Below, one piece after another: positions 36,903-45,760 of a DNA stretch of 64,000 nucleotides. Where the stretch lies: assembly GCF_014654725.1 (NCBI RefSeq), contig NZ_JACVZV010000018.1, positions 186,001 through 250,000 of the forward strand, in the 5' to 3' direction. The notes under the pieces were generated by a model that saw only the letters and a program-made list of their open reading frames with translations, did no database searches and was not told where the DNA came from. The first letter of the stretch is position 1. Every line of letters starts with the position of its first letter. Both the position numbers and the translations under genes were made by a program. The stretch comes from Vulcanococcus sp. Clear-D1. Its GTDB lineage: Bacteria; Cyanobacteriota; Cyanobacteriia; PCC-6307; Cyanobiaceae.

Positions 36903-38348
36903 TTAGATCCGGGTCGAGCCCAGGCCGCTGTGGGCCAGATACTGCTGCACCAGGATTCCGCCTAACGGAATGGTGATCAGCAGGGGCAGGCCACAAAGCA
37001 GCACCGATCCGAGCATCAGTAGCCCTGCCACCAGTTCCCACTTGAGCAGTCCGGCTCCAGCGGGGCTGTTGCCCACCTCTTTCACCGAAGTGATCACAGC
37101 CGGCAGGGCGGCCTGCTGATCACAGACCACGCGCCGGATGATCACCGGTGTGGCAATCGCCACTAGTACCCCGGGCACGATCAGCAGCAATAGGCCGATC
37201 CCGGTGGCCAGGCCCACCACCGCGCCAGCCCGTACAAACCGCCAGAAATCTCGGCGCAGCAGCTGCAGCATCGCTGTGGCGCTGGGGTGGCTGCCTTGCT
37301 CAAAGGCCAGGGCCGGCAGCATCTGCAGGCTCACCCCCAGCAGGTTGCTCCACAGGTTCAAAGCCACAGCGCCCACAGCCAGGGCCAGCCCGGGCAACAA
37401 CGCCAGCAGCGGATTGAGCTCGGCCAGGCCTTGCAACCCAGCACCAAAGAGTTGGAGCAGGGCCACCCCCAGGGCGGTCAGTACCGCCAGGCCTTCGAGG
37501 ATCAGGTAGCTGCGCCAGTGACGCTTGAACAACGTCCACGCAGCGCCCAGGCTTGGGGCGGTGACGTGGATCGTGCCTGTTTCAGGGCTGGGTTGCAGCA
37601 CGGGCTCTGGCGCCGGTGGCTCGGTGGTTTCCACCGAGTGGTCTGCGCGGCTCGTGAGCCGCACAAGCAGCAGGCCGCGGTCCAGTTCGTTGCGCTCGGC
37701 GTCGCTGGGCGGTGCTGGGGTGTCCGCCACGGCTGCGGGAGGTTCCGCCGATGCTGGGGTGGGCTCCGGTGGGGGTGCGGCCTCGCTCTGGGTTTCCGTG
37801 GATGCGGTGGTGCTTGCTCCCGTCCAGGGAGTGGCGGCGGTTCCTGCATCCGAGCTCGGGGTGGCCGCGGGTTGGGCAGCTGGAGTGGCTGTGGCCCAGG
37901 CCTGTTGGATGGATGCCAGGGCCTGTTGCGGGTCGTCGAGTTGGGCTAGCCAGGGGGTTGCCGGTAGGTCGCTGGTGGGTTGGCTGCTGGGTTCGCTGGC
38001 CAAGGCGCTGACCGGGCTGCTCCCGGGATTGGTCTGGGCGGGCTCCGTTTGCTGAGCGCAGAGTCGCAGGCTCTGCTCGGCCAGTTGCCGGTACGTGGGT
38101 TCCGGGCAGCTGCTTAGAACTGCCTGGTAGGCGTCTTCCGCCTGGCGCGTTTGGCCCAGGCCATAGAGATGGATGTGGCCGATCAGCAGCTGCAGGCGTT
38201 GATCCAGCAGGTCGCTGCGGTTGGGCTGGAGCTGTGGCTGAAGAGCCTCGGCCTGCTGCAGCGCACCCGCGAAATCACCCTGGCCATAGGCCCGCTCCAC
38301 GGCGCTGTAGGCCTGCTCCTCCGGGCTGGGCATGGGCACTGGGGGCAT
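36903..38348 (-). CDS. Membrane protein with TPR-like N-terminus and low-complexity linker
   Basis: 481 residues from the ATG at 38348. Residues about 1-100 resemble TPRs (AYSAVERAYGQGDFAGALQQ and GLGQTRQAEDAYQAVL). Residues about 120-240 are an Ala/Pro/Ser/Thr-rich linker. The C-terminal 200 residues hold about five membrane helices (such as AVLTALGVALLQLFG and LLLLIVPGVLVAIATPVII), similar in style to DUF975-type domains. Function is unknown. It begins 23 bp after the tilS stop, on the same strand, and converges on rnj. Confidence 0.6.
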   Translation of the reverse strand: MPPVPMPSPEEQAYSAVERAYGQGDFAGALQQAEALQPQLQPNRSDLLDQRLQLLIGHIHLYGLGQTRQAEDAYQAVLSSCPEPTYRQLAEQSLRLCAQQTEPAQTNPGSSPVSALASEPSSQPTSDLPATPWLAQLDDPQQALASIQQAWATATPAAQPAATPSSDAGTAATPWTGASTTASTETQSEAAPPPEPTPASAEPPAAVADTPAPPSDAERNELDRGLLLVRLTSRADHSVETTEPPAPEPVLQPSPETGTIHVTAPSLGAAWTLFKRHWRSYLILEGLAVLTALGVALLQLFGAGLQGLAELNPLLALLPGLALAVGAVALNLWSNLLGVSLQMLPALAFEQGSHPSATAMLQLLRRDFWRFVRAGAVVGLATGIGLLLLIVPGVLVAIATPVIIRRVVCDQQAALPAVITSVKEVGNSPAGAGLLKWELVAGLLMLGSVLLCGLPLLITIPLGGILVQQYLAHSGLGSTRI

Positions 38349-38371
38349 GCGGGGGCTGCTTGTTCCCTTGT

Positions 38372-39436
38372 TTAGGGCGAGTCGGGTGGCTCTGCCCTGT
38401 GCGGTGGGCCAGCGCTGGGCTGCTGCAACCAGAGGTGCTGCCGGTCCCACTGCAACCGGAGTCCCTTGCGCAGGTCAGTGCTGCCCGGCTCGCGGCCATG
38501 GGTCAGGCGGCTGAGGAGCAGGTCGAGCTGCGGGGCTGGGAGGTTGCTCACCCCCTGGCGGGCCAGCCAGTGCTGCAGCAGTTGCCGTTGGTTCGCAGGT
38601 TGCAGGGCCACCAGATCGCGTCGCCGCAGGGCGATGGGCGGCGCGGGCGGGCCGGCCAGCAGTCCTGTCAGGGCAAGCTCCACCAGCTCCTGTTGGCTGT
38701 CCTGCTCCTGGCCCAGCCGTTCGGCCACGCCGCTGATGCGTCGACTGGCGCCTGGGTGCAGTTGCTCGAGCACCGGCAGCACCTCCTGGCGCAGGCGGTT
38801 GCGGCTGTAGCGGGGGTCCTCGTTGCTGGCATCCGGCCAGAGGGGTAGGCCCAGCTGCGTGTGGATCTCGCCGGTTTCTCCGCGGGTGAACAGCAACAGT
38901 GGCCGCACCAGGGTGAGCTCCGCTGTGAGCGGCCGCTGCGGGCGCAGGCTGGCCAGGCCGCGGCGGTGGCTGCCGCGGGCCAGCTGCAACAGCAGGGTTT
39001 CAGCGCGGTCACTGGCGGTATGGCCGGTGACCACATGGCTGGCGCCGCAGCTGCTGGCGGCGGCTGCCAGGGCGGCGTAGCGCCAGGCGCGGGCGGCCGC
39101 CTCAGTGGGCTCAGGCTCCCGCCACACCTCCATGTGGAGGGGGATCCCCTGTTGGGCCGCCCAGCGCGCCAGTTCACTGGCCTGCTCGCCCGCGTTGGCC
39201 CGCAGCTGATGGTTGCCGTGCCATAGCTGCAGCTTCCAGTGATGCAGGCGCTGCAAATCGTGGAGCAGGCCCACCAGGACCATTGAATCCTGGCCGCCCG
39301 ACACCGCCAGCAGCAGGCTGGCTCCATCGGGCAGCAGCGCCGGCCGCTGCAGCAGCCAGCGGTGCAGGCGCAGGTGGTGGCGGCTCCAGCGTTGCGCCAA
39401 ATGCTGCGTGGGAGAATCGTTCCACTCTGTCTGCAC
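38372..39436 (-). CDS. tilS: tRNA(Ile)-lysidine synthetase
   Basis: 354 residues if the GTG at 39436 is used; a TTG at 39400 would give 342. The PP-loop ATP-binding motif is AVSGGQDSMVL, followed by WHGNHQLR, HTASDRAET and EDPRYSRNRLR, all typical of TilS. It modifies C34 of tRNA-Ile(CAU) to lysidine so that AUA is read as Ile. A longer frame upstream would overlap the ycf23 gene on the other strand and is rejected. The starts of the two genes are only 4 bp apart. Confidence 0.9.
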   Translation of the reverse strand: MQTEWNDSPTQHLAQRWSRHHLRLHRWLLQRPALLPDGASLLLAVSGGQDSMVLVGLLHDLQRLHHWKLQLWHGNHQLRANAGEQASELARWAAQQGIPLHMEVWREPEPTEAAARAWRYAALAAAASSCGASHVVTGHTASDRAETLLLQLARGSHRRGLASLRPQRPLTAELTLVRPLLLFTRGETGEIHTQLGLPLWPDASNEDPRYSRNRLRQEVLPVLEQLHPGASRRISGVAERLGQEQDSQQELVELALTGLLAGPPAPPIALRRRDLVALQPANQRQLLQHWLARQGVSNLPAPQLDLLLSRLTHGREPGSTDLRKGLRLQWDRQHLWLQQPSAGPPHRAEPPDSP

Positions 39437-39440
39437 TGGT

Positions 39441-40196
39441 ATGTCGCGTCTCGCCCAGCTGCCCGCTTCGCTTCGTCTGGCTCTGGAGGAGCGCCGCGCC
39501 CTGAAGGTGATCGCCGGTCTCACGAACTTCGATGCCGCCAGTGTGGAGCGCATCAGCCGCGCGGCCGGTCTGGGCGGTGCTGATCTGATCGATGTGGCCT
39601 GCGATCCGGCTCTGGTGCAGCTGGCTGCCGAGGTGAGCGGCCTGCCGATCTGTGTGAGCGCCGTGGATCCCGAGCTGTTCCCCGCTGCCGTGGCCGCCGG
39701 TGCCGCCATGGTGGAGATCGGCAACTACGACGCCTTCTATCCCCTGGGCCGCATCTTCGATGCTGAGGAAGTGCTGGCGATCACCCGTCGCACCCGCGAA
39801 CTGCTGCCCGAGGTGGTGCTGAGCGTCACCGTGCCGCACGTGCTGCCCCTCGATCAGCAGGAGCAGCTGGCCGTTGATCTGGTGGTCGCCGGTGCAGACC
39901 TCATCCAGACCGAGGGCGGCATGAGCGCCAAGCCCTTCAGCGCCGGCAGCCTCGGCCTCATCGAGAAGGCTGCTCCCACCCTGGCTGCTGCCCACAGCAT
40001 CAGCCGCGCCGTGAGCGTGCCTGTTCTCTGCGCTTCTGGTCTGTCGTCGGTCACCGTGCCGATGGCGATCGCCGCTGGTGCCGCCGGCGTGGGTGTGGGT
40101 TCGGCGGTGAACAAGCTGAATGACCAGCTGGCCATGGTGGCTGTGGTGCGCGGTCTGCGCGAAGCTCTCGGCAGCGCTGTGAACGCCGCCGTTTGA
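39441..40196 (+). CDS. ycf23: Ycf23/DUF561 family protein
   Basis: 251 residues from the ATG at 39441. It is a TIM-barrel-like protein: IAGLTNFDAASV, GGADLIDVACDPALV, MVEIGNYDAFYPLGR, DLIQTEGG, VLCASGLSSVT and AAGVGVGSAVNKL. This matches Ycf23 (DUF561), conserved in cyanobacteria and some plastids but without an established function. It is divergent from tilS. Confidence 0.8.
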   Translation: MSRLAQLPASLRLALEERRALKVIAGLTNFDAASVERISRAAGLGGADLIDVACDPALVQLAAEVSGLPICVSAVDPELFPAAVAAGAAMVEIGNYDAFYPLGRIFDAEEVLAITRRTRELLPEVVLSVTVPHVLPLDQQEQLAVDLVVAGADLIQTEGGMSAKPFSAGSLGLIEKAAPTLAAAHSISRAVSVPVLCASGLSSVTVPMAIAAGAAGVGVGSAVNKLNDQLAMVAVVRGLREALGSAVNAAV

Positions 40197-40256
40197 TCGC
40201 GAGAGCAGATCACAACGCTCTACATCCAGCCTGAACTGCAGGAGCGCTCAGGCGTG

Positions 40257-40305
40257 AAACCCATGACGACGTTGCGGCGAGCGCCGCCCGTTGTTGTGGG
40301 TTTTT
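40257..40305 (+). terminator. Rho-independent terminator after ycf23
   Basis: A 15-bp stem (40257-40271 with 40289-40303, three G-U pairs) encloses a second small GC stem (GCGGCG/CGCCGC) and ends in a run of five T (40301-40305). It is 60 bp after the ycf23 stop. Stem strength and T run support termination. Confidence 0.7.
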
Positions 40306-40394
40306 CATTGCTCTGGTTGGTGCAGTGGCCGGCAACCCCCGCTTCGTTGCTGATGAGCACCACGCCCCTGGGCTGACTACCCGAGAATGGCCTG

Positions 40395-42404
40395 ATGGCC
40401 ACTCCGTTTCAGCTTCACGCTCCCTACAGCCCCAAGGGTGATCAGCCCGAGGCGATCAAAGGCCTGGTGGCTGGCGTGGAGGGCGGCGAGCGCTATCAGA
40501 CGCTGCTGGGAGCCACGGGGACGGGCAAAACCTTCACCATCGCCAATGTGATCGCCCAGACGGGGCGGCCGGCGCTGGTGCTGGCGCACAACAAGACATT
40601 GGCGGCGCAGCTGTGCAATGAGTTGCGGGAGTTTTTCCCCAACAACGCCGTTGAATATTTCATCTCCTACTACGACTACTACCAGCCGGAGGCGTATGTG
40701 CCCGTCTCCGACACCTACATCGCCAAAACGGCGTCGATCAACGAAGAGATCGACATGCTGCGCCACTCGGCAACCCGCTCGTTGTTTGAGCGGCGCGATG
40801 TGATTGTGGTGGCCTCGATCAGCTGCATCTACGGCCTGGGTATTCCCAGTGAATACCTCAAGGCGGCGGTGAAGTTCGAGGTGGGTGAAACGCTCAATCT
40901 GCGCGGTTCGTTGCGGGAGCTGGTGAACAACCAGTACTCCCGCAACGATCTGGAGATCTCCCGCGGCCGCTTCCGGGTTCGGGGTGATGTGCTCGAGATC
41001 GGCCCGGCTTATGAAGATCGGTTGGTGCGGATTGAGTTGTTTGGCGATGAGGTGGAGGCGATCCGCTACGTGGATCCCACCACTGGCGAGATCCTGCAGA
41101 GCCTGGAGAGCATCAACATCTACCCGGCCAAGCACTTCGTGACCCCGAAGGAGCGGCTGGCTGATGCGATCAAGGCGATTCGCAGCGAGCTGCGTGAGCG
41201 ATTGGATGTGCTCAATGAACAGGGCCGCCTGCTGGAGGCCCAGCGGCTGGAGCAGCGCACCACCTACGACCTGGAGATGCTGGAGCAGGTGGGCTACTGC
41301 AATGGCGTGGAGAACTACGCCCGCCATCTGGCTGGTCGCCAGGCCGGTACGCCGCCGGAATGCCTGATCGATTATTTCCCTGACGACTGGCTGCTGGTGG
41401 TGGATGAGAGCCACGTCACCTGCAGTCAGCTGCAGGCGATGTACAACGGCGATCAATCGCGCAAGCAGGTGCTGATTGAGCACGGCTTCCGCTTGCCCTC
41501 CGCTGCTGATAACCGCCCCCTGAAAGGCTCGGAGTTTTGGGAGAAGGCGCGGCAGACGATTTTCGTGAGCGCTACCCCGGGCGACTGGGAGATGCGCCAG
41601 AGCGATGGCCAGGTGGTGGAGCAGGTGATTCGCCCCACAGGCGTCCTTGATCCGATCGTGGAGGTGCGGCCCACCGAAGGCCAGGTCGACGACCTACTGG
41701 GGGAGATTCGCCTGCGCGCCGACAAGCGGGAGCGGGTGCTGGTGACCACCCTCACCAAGCGCATGGCCGAAGACCTCACCGACTACCTGGCTGAGAACGG
41801 CGTGCGGGTGCGTTACCTCCACTCCGAGATCCACTCGATCGAGCGGATCGAAATCATCCAAGACCTCCGCAACGGCGAATACGACGTGCTGGTGGGGGTG
41901 AATCTGCTGCGGGAGGGCCTCGACCTGCCCGAGGTGTCGCTGGTGGCGATCCTCGATGCCGACAAGGAAGGGTTCCTGCGGGCGGAGCGTTCCTTGATCC
42001 AGACCATCGGCCGCGCCGCACGCCACGTGGAGGGGGTGGCGCTGCTCTATGCCGACAACCTCACCGACAGCATGGACAAGGCGATCACGGAAACGGAGCG
42101 CCGCCGTGCCATCCAGCACGCCTACAACGAGAAGCATGGGATCACGCCCTCGCCTGCAGGCAAGCGGGCCGGCAACTCGATCCTGGCGTTTCTGGAGGTG
42201 TCGCGCCGGCTCAACGATGAGCAGCTCGAGCAGGCCACCGAGCAGGCGGAGCACAACGAGGTTCCCCTGGATGCCCTGCCTGAATTGATTCAGCAGTTGG
42301 AAGAGAAGATGAAGAATGCCGCCAAGAATCTGGAGTTCGAGGAAGCCGCCAACTTGCGTGATCGCATCAAAGGTTTGCGCCAGAAACTGGTGGGTAAGCA
42401 CTGA
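40395..42404 (+). CDS. uvrB: Excinuclease ABC subunit B
   Basis: 669 residues. Walker [14 protein letters not shown], the damage-verifying beta-hairpin [12 protein letters not shown], helicase motifs VDESHVTC and [10 protein letters not shown], and the C-terminal UVR motif ([18 protein letters not shown], which binds UvrC). It verifies lesions in nucleotide excision repair with UvrA and UvrC. Standalone gene with its own promoter region after the ycf23 terminator. Confidence 0.98.
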   Translation: MATPFQLHAPYSPKGDQPEAIKGLVAGVEGGERYQTLLGATGTGKTFTIANVIAQTGRPALVLAHNKTLAAQLCNELREFFPNNAVEYFISYYDYYQPEAYVPVSDTYIAKTASINEEIDMLRHSATRSLFERRDVIVVASISCIYGLGIPSEYLKAAVKFEVGETLNLRGSLRELVNNQYSRNDLEISRGRFRVRGDVLEIGPAYEDRLVRIELFGDEVEAIRYVDPTTGEILQSLESINIYPAKHFVTPKERLADAIKAIRSELRERLDVLNEQGRLLEAQRLEQRTTYDLEMLEQVGYCNGVENYARHLAGRQAGTPPECLIDYFPDDWLLVVDESHVTCSQLQAMYNGDQSRKQVLIEHGFRLPSAADNRPLKGSEFWEKARQTIFVSATPGDWEMRQSDGQVVEQVIRPTGVLDPIVEVRPTEGQVDDLLGEIRLRADKRERVLVTTLTKRMAEDLTDYLAENGVRVRYLHSEIHSIERIEIIQDLRNGEYDVLVGVNLLREGLDLPEVSLVAILDADKEGFLRAERSLIQTIGRAARHVEGVALLYADNLTDSMDKAITETERRRAIQHAYNEKHGITPSPAGKRAGNSILAFLEVSRRLNDEQLEQATEQAEHNEVPLDALPELIQQLEEKMKNAAKNLEFEEAANLRDRIKGLRQKLVGKH

Positions 42405-42437
42405 AATTCTTTAAGACTTTTACGTCAGCATTTGTGC

Positions 42438-42465
42438 ATCATTTTGGGATGTTTCCCGAAATGAT
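42438..42465. repeat. 12-bp near-perfect palindrome upstream of spsA
   Basis: ATCATTTTGGGA (42438-42449) and TCCCGAAATGAT (42454-42465) pair with one T-G wobble around a 4-bp loop. It lies in the 115-bp AT-rich gap between uvrB and spsA, 55 bp before the spsA start. It could terminate uvrB or be an operator for spsA; there is no clear T run after the stem. Confidence 0.5.
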
Positions 42466-42519
42466 TCCTGTTTGCGCGTGGAATTTCGGCTAAAGCTGAG
42501 CTAATCGGCGGAGAACAGG

Positions 42520-44640
42520 GTGGGTTTTTATCTGCTTCATTTGCATTTGCACGGGCTGTTTCGAGGGCGTGACCTCGAATTGGGGCGCGATGCGGATACC
42601 GGCGGTCAGACCACCTACGTGCTCGAGCTGATGCGGGCCCTGGCGGCTCGCCCCGAGGTGGATCGGGTGGAGGTGCTCACCCGGCTGATTCACGACAAGC
42701 GCGTTTCTCCGGATTACGCCGAGCCGCTGGAAGATCTGGGCGGTGGAGCCTGCATCGTGCGCCTGCCCTGTGGGCCGCGCCGCTATCTACGCAAGGAACT
42801 GCTCTGGCCCCATCTCGATGAGCTGGCCGATGCCGTGGTGGCCCACATTGCTGCGCAGGATCGCCGGCCGGATTGGATTCATGCCCACTACGCCGATGCG
42901 GGTTATGTGGGAGCGCTGGTGTCGCAGCGGCTCGGGATCCCTCTCGTGTTCACGGGCCATTCCCTGGGTCGCGAAAAGCAGCGTCGCCTGCTGGCCGGTG
43001 GGATGACTCACGATCAGATCGAGCACGCCTATGCCATCGGTCGCCGCATTGATGCCGAGGAGCGCACCCTGGCTCAGGCCGCCCTGGTGATCACCAGCAC
43101 CCAGCAGGAGGCGCAGCAGCAATACAGCCGCTACGACCGCTTCATCGCCAGCCGTGCGGTGGTGGTGCCGCCCGGTGTGGATGCCCGCCGTTTCCACCCC
43201 CAACAGTTGCCCGGGGAGGAGCAGACCGTGGCGGAGCTGATGCGGCCGTTCCTGCGCGATCCGGCCAAGCCGCCGCTGCTCTGCATCTGCCGCGCCGTGC
43301 GCCGCAAGAACGTTCCAGCCCTGGTGGAGGCCTTTGGCCGCTCGGCCCTGCTGCAGGAACGTCACAACCTGGTGCTGGTGCTGGGCTGCCGTGAGGACCC
43401 CCGCTCCATGGAGAAACAGCAACGCGATCAGTTCCAGCAGATCTTTGAGCTGGTGGATCGCTTTGATCTCTACGGGCGGGTGGCCTATCCCAAGCAGCAC
43501 CGTGGCGACGACATTCCGGCGATTTATCGCTGGGCAGCGCGCCATGGCGGTGTGTTCGTGAATCCTGCGCTCACCGAGCCCTTCGGCCTCACCCTGCTGG
43601 AGGCCGCAGCCTGCGGGTTGCCCCTGGTGGCCACCGATGACGGCGGGCCGCGCGACATCCTGCAGCGCTGCGCTAACGGCCAGCTCGTGGATGTGACCGA
43701 CCTCGACGATCTCCAGCAGGCCCTGGAATCCGCCGCTGCTGATTCAGGCCGCTGGCGCCGCTGGCGCGATAACGGCATTGAAGCCGTGAGCCGCAATTTC
43801 AGCTGGGATGCCCATGTGTGCGCCTATCTCGGCCAAGCCCAGCGCCGCTGCCAGGAGTTGATGGAACAGCGCCCGCAACCCGTCCTGCCGGCCTCGGCGG
43901 CGGCGCCGGTGCAGCGGCTGTTGCTGCTGGATCTCGATGTGTGCCTGGATGCCCCGGATCCTGCCGGGCTGCAGGAGTTGCGGCGCCGTCTGGCGGCTGA
44001 TGCCAGCTGTGGCATCGGCATGCTGAGTGGCCGCAGCTTCGCCTCAGCCAGCCTGCGCTACCACGAGTTGCATCTACCCCCGCCGCAGGTGTGGATCCTG
44101 GAGGCCGGCGCCGAGATTCTGTATGGCCCTGAGGGCGTGCCGGATCTGGCCTGGCGAGACCACATCGCCCAGGGCTGGCAGCGGCAGGCTGTGGAGCAGG
44201 CCTTGGCTGATCTGGCCCCGCGCCTGGTGCTGCAACCCCAGGTGCAGCAGGGCCCTTTCAAGCTGAGCTACACCCTTAAGTCGCCCACGGCTGGTGTGCT
44301 CGAGATGGTGCGTCAGCGCCTGCGCCAGGGACGGTTTGAGGCCCGCGCCCATCTCTTCCACCATTGGTTCTTGGATGTGTTGCCGCTGCGGGCCTCCAAG
44401 GCGGAGGCGATCCGCCATCTGAGCCTGTGTTGGGGCCTGCCGCTGGAGCAGGTGCTGGTGGTGGCGTCGCAGCAGGGTGATGGCGACCTGCTCAACGGTC
44501 GCGCCCTAGGGGTGGTGGTGGGTGATCACGACCGTTCCCTTGATGATCTCCGCCGCCGCTCCAAGGTGTTCTTCGCCTCGCGCCGGCAGGCGTGGGGTGT
44601 GCTGGAGGGCCTGGATCACTACCGCTTTCTGCGGCGCTGA
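42520..44640 (+). CDS. spsA: Sucrose-phosphate synthase with degenerate phosphatase-like domain
   Basis: 706 residues with a GTG start at 42520. The GT-B glucosyltransferase part starts YLLHLHLHGLFRG and ELGRDADTGGQTTYV and ends with the donor motif PALTEPFGLTLLEAAACGLPLVATDDGGP, given in parts. The C-terminal 240 residues match the HAD phosphatase-like domain of bacterial SPS, starting LLLLDLDVCLD. The usual D-x-D-x-T has no Thr and the late GDSGND-type motif reads QQGDGDLL, so phosphatase activity is doubtful. It makes sucrose-6-phosphate, a compatible solute precursor. Confidence 0.92.
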   Translation: MGFYLLHLHLHGLFRGRDLELGRDADTGGQTTYVLELMRALAARPEVDRVEVLTRLIHDKRVSPDYAEPLEDLGGGACIVRLPCGPRRYLRKELLWPHLDELADAVVAHIAAQDRRPDWIHAHYADAGYVGALVSQRLGIPLVFTGHSLGREKQRRLLAGGMTHDQIEHAYAIGRRIDAEERTLAQAALVITSTQQEAQQQYSRYDRFIASRAVVVPPGVDARRFHPQQLPGEEQTVAELMRPFLRDPAKPPLLCICRAVRRKNVPALVEAFGRSALLQERHNLVLVLGCREDPRSMEKQQRDQFQQIFELVDRFDLYGRVAYPKQHRGDDIPAIYRWAARHGGVFVNPALTEPFGLTLLEAAACGLPLVATDDGGPRDILQRCANGQLVDVTDLDDLQQALESAAADSGRWRRWRDNGIEAVSRNFSWDAHVCAYLGQAQRRCQELMEQRPQPVLPASAAAPVQRLLLLDLDVCLDAPDPAGLQELRRRLAADASCGIGMLSGRSFASASLRYHELHLPPPQVWILEAGAEILYGPEGVPDLAWRDHIAQGWQRQAVEQALADLAPRLVLQPQVQQGPFKLSYTLKSPTAGVLEMVRQRLRQGRFEARAHLFHHWFLDVLPLRASKAEAIRHLSLCWGLPLEQVLVVASQQGDGDLLNGRALGVVVGDHDRSLDDLRRRSKVFFASRRQAWGVLEGLDHYRFLRR

Positions 44641-44654
44641 CCTCGGCCTGGCCC

Positions 44655-45683
44655 TCAGAGAGGCGGTTGCTCCTGGCTGCGGTAGAGGTCGCGGTGGGGG
44701 TTGGCATCCGGCAGCCAGTAGCTGATGTCTTCATGCCAGTAGGGGGTGCCTTCCAACCGGCTGGAGCTGAGCTTGGTGGTGGCCATCGCCGTCACCAGAG
44801 CGCCCATGTCCACCGGGGAGAGGTCGGTGAGCACGTCTTTGCCGGCAATGTTCATCAGTTCCGGCAGGCGGGTGGCCATGGCGGGATTGGCCAGCTTTTT
44901 GAACACCTCCTTGAGCACCAGCTTCTGCCGCTCCATCCGGCCGATGTCACCGAGCTCATCGTGGCGGAAGCGCAGGAATCCCTCCAGGGCTTCTCCCTTG
45001 AGCAGTTGCCGGCCCGGATAAAGGTCGATGTACAGGCCTTGGCTGTTGTCCACGTAATACATGCGTTTCGGCACGTCCACCTCCACGCCACCGATGGCGT
45101 CCGCCAGCCGCTGCACGGCTTGGAGGTTGAGCACGAGGTAGCGATCAACCCGGGCCGAGAGCAGCTTGCTCAGCTCCTGCTTCACCATGTCGGGCCCGCC
45201 GCTGCTGTAGAGGGCGTTGGCCTTCATCACGCCGTAGCGATCGGATTCGATGAAGGTGTCGCGCGGCACCTGGGTGAGCTCGGTGCGGCCATCGCGTAGC
45301 TGCACCGTGAACATCACATCGGTGTTGGTGCTCACATGGTCGGTGCCCATCACCACGATGCGCCGGTCGCCCATGCCGGCCGGTGCCACCAGGGAGCCGA
45401 TCACGTTGCTGGGGTGGTGCAGTCCGGCGAGCAGGCCGGTGGCGAGATGGGGAATCGGGCCATTGAGGCCGTAGCCCAGGCCAATGCCTGCCATGAACAG
45501 GGGCAGGCGCGGCAGACCCCGTTTCCCGGTTTGGGGGCGCCGCCGTGGATCCATCGGTGTCACCGTGGCCTGGCGGGCTGGCGCTGTGCCGCGACGGCCC
45601 TGCCGCTCCTGCTTTTCCACAGGTTTCAGCCGGCCGCGGGATGGGCGGCGGCGCGGCGCGGGATTGGGCTGGGCCTGCGACAT
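44655..45683 (-). CDS. LytR-CpsA-Psr (LCP) family transferase
   Basis: 342 residues from the ATG at 45683. A basic cytoplasmic N-terminus (APRRRPSRGRLK) and one membrane helix (PLFMAGIGLGYGLNG) precede the LCP domain. The domain shows VVMGTDHVSTNTDVM, QVPRDTFIES, ALYSSGG, and the RFRHDELGDIGRMERQ signature with conserved Arg/Asp residues. LCP enzymes attach glycopolymers to peptidoglycan or polysaccharide carriers. The attached polymer is unknown here. Convergent with spsA. Confidence 0.85.
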   Translation of the reverse strand: MSQAQPNPAPRRRPSRGRLKPVEKQERQGRRGTAPARQATVTPMDPRRRPQTGKRGLPRLPLFMAGIGLGYGLNGPIPHLATGLLAGLHHPSNVIGSLVAPAGMGDRRIVVMGTDHVSTNTDVMFTVQLRDGRTELTQVPRDTFIESDRYGVMKANALYSSGGPDMVKQELSKLLSARVDRYLVLNLQAVQRLADAIGGVEVDVPKRMYYVDNSQGLYIDLYPGRQLLKGEALEGFLRFRHDELGDIGRMERQKLVLKEVFKKLANPAMATRLPELMNIAGKDVLTDLSPVDMGALVTAMATTKLSSSRLEGTPYWHEDISYWLPDANPHRDLYRSQEQPPL

Positions 45684-45760
45684 GGACGGTGTGCGTGGGC
45701 GCACCGTATCGCGCGTCTTCCCTTGTGGCCAGGGGCATCTGGGCCTCTCGCCCAGCTGGA

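Noticed and set aside
36885-36923. 9-bp inverted repeat between rnj and the convergent membrane-protein gene
   Set aside because: Large loop and no T run on either strand; it overlaps the end of a coding region and is not convincing as a terminator.
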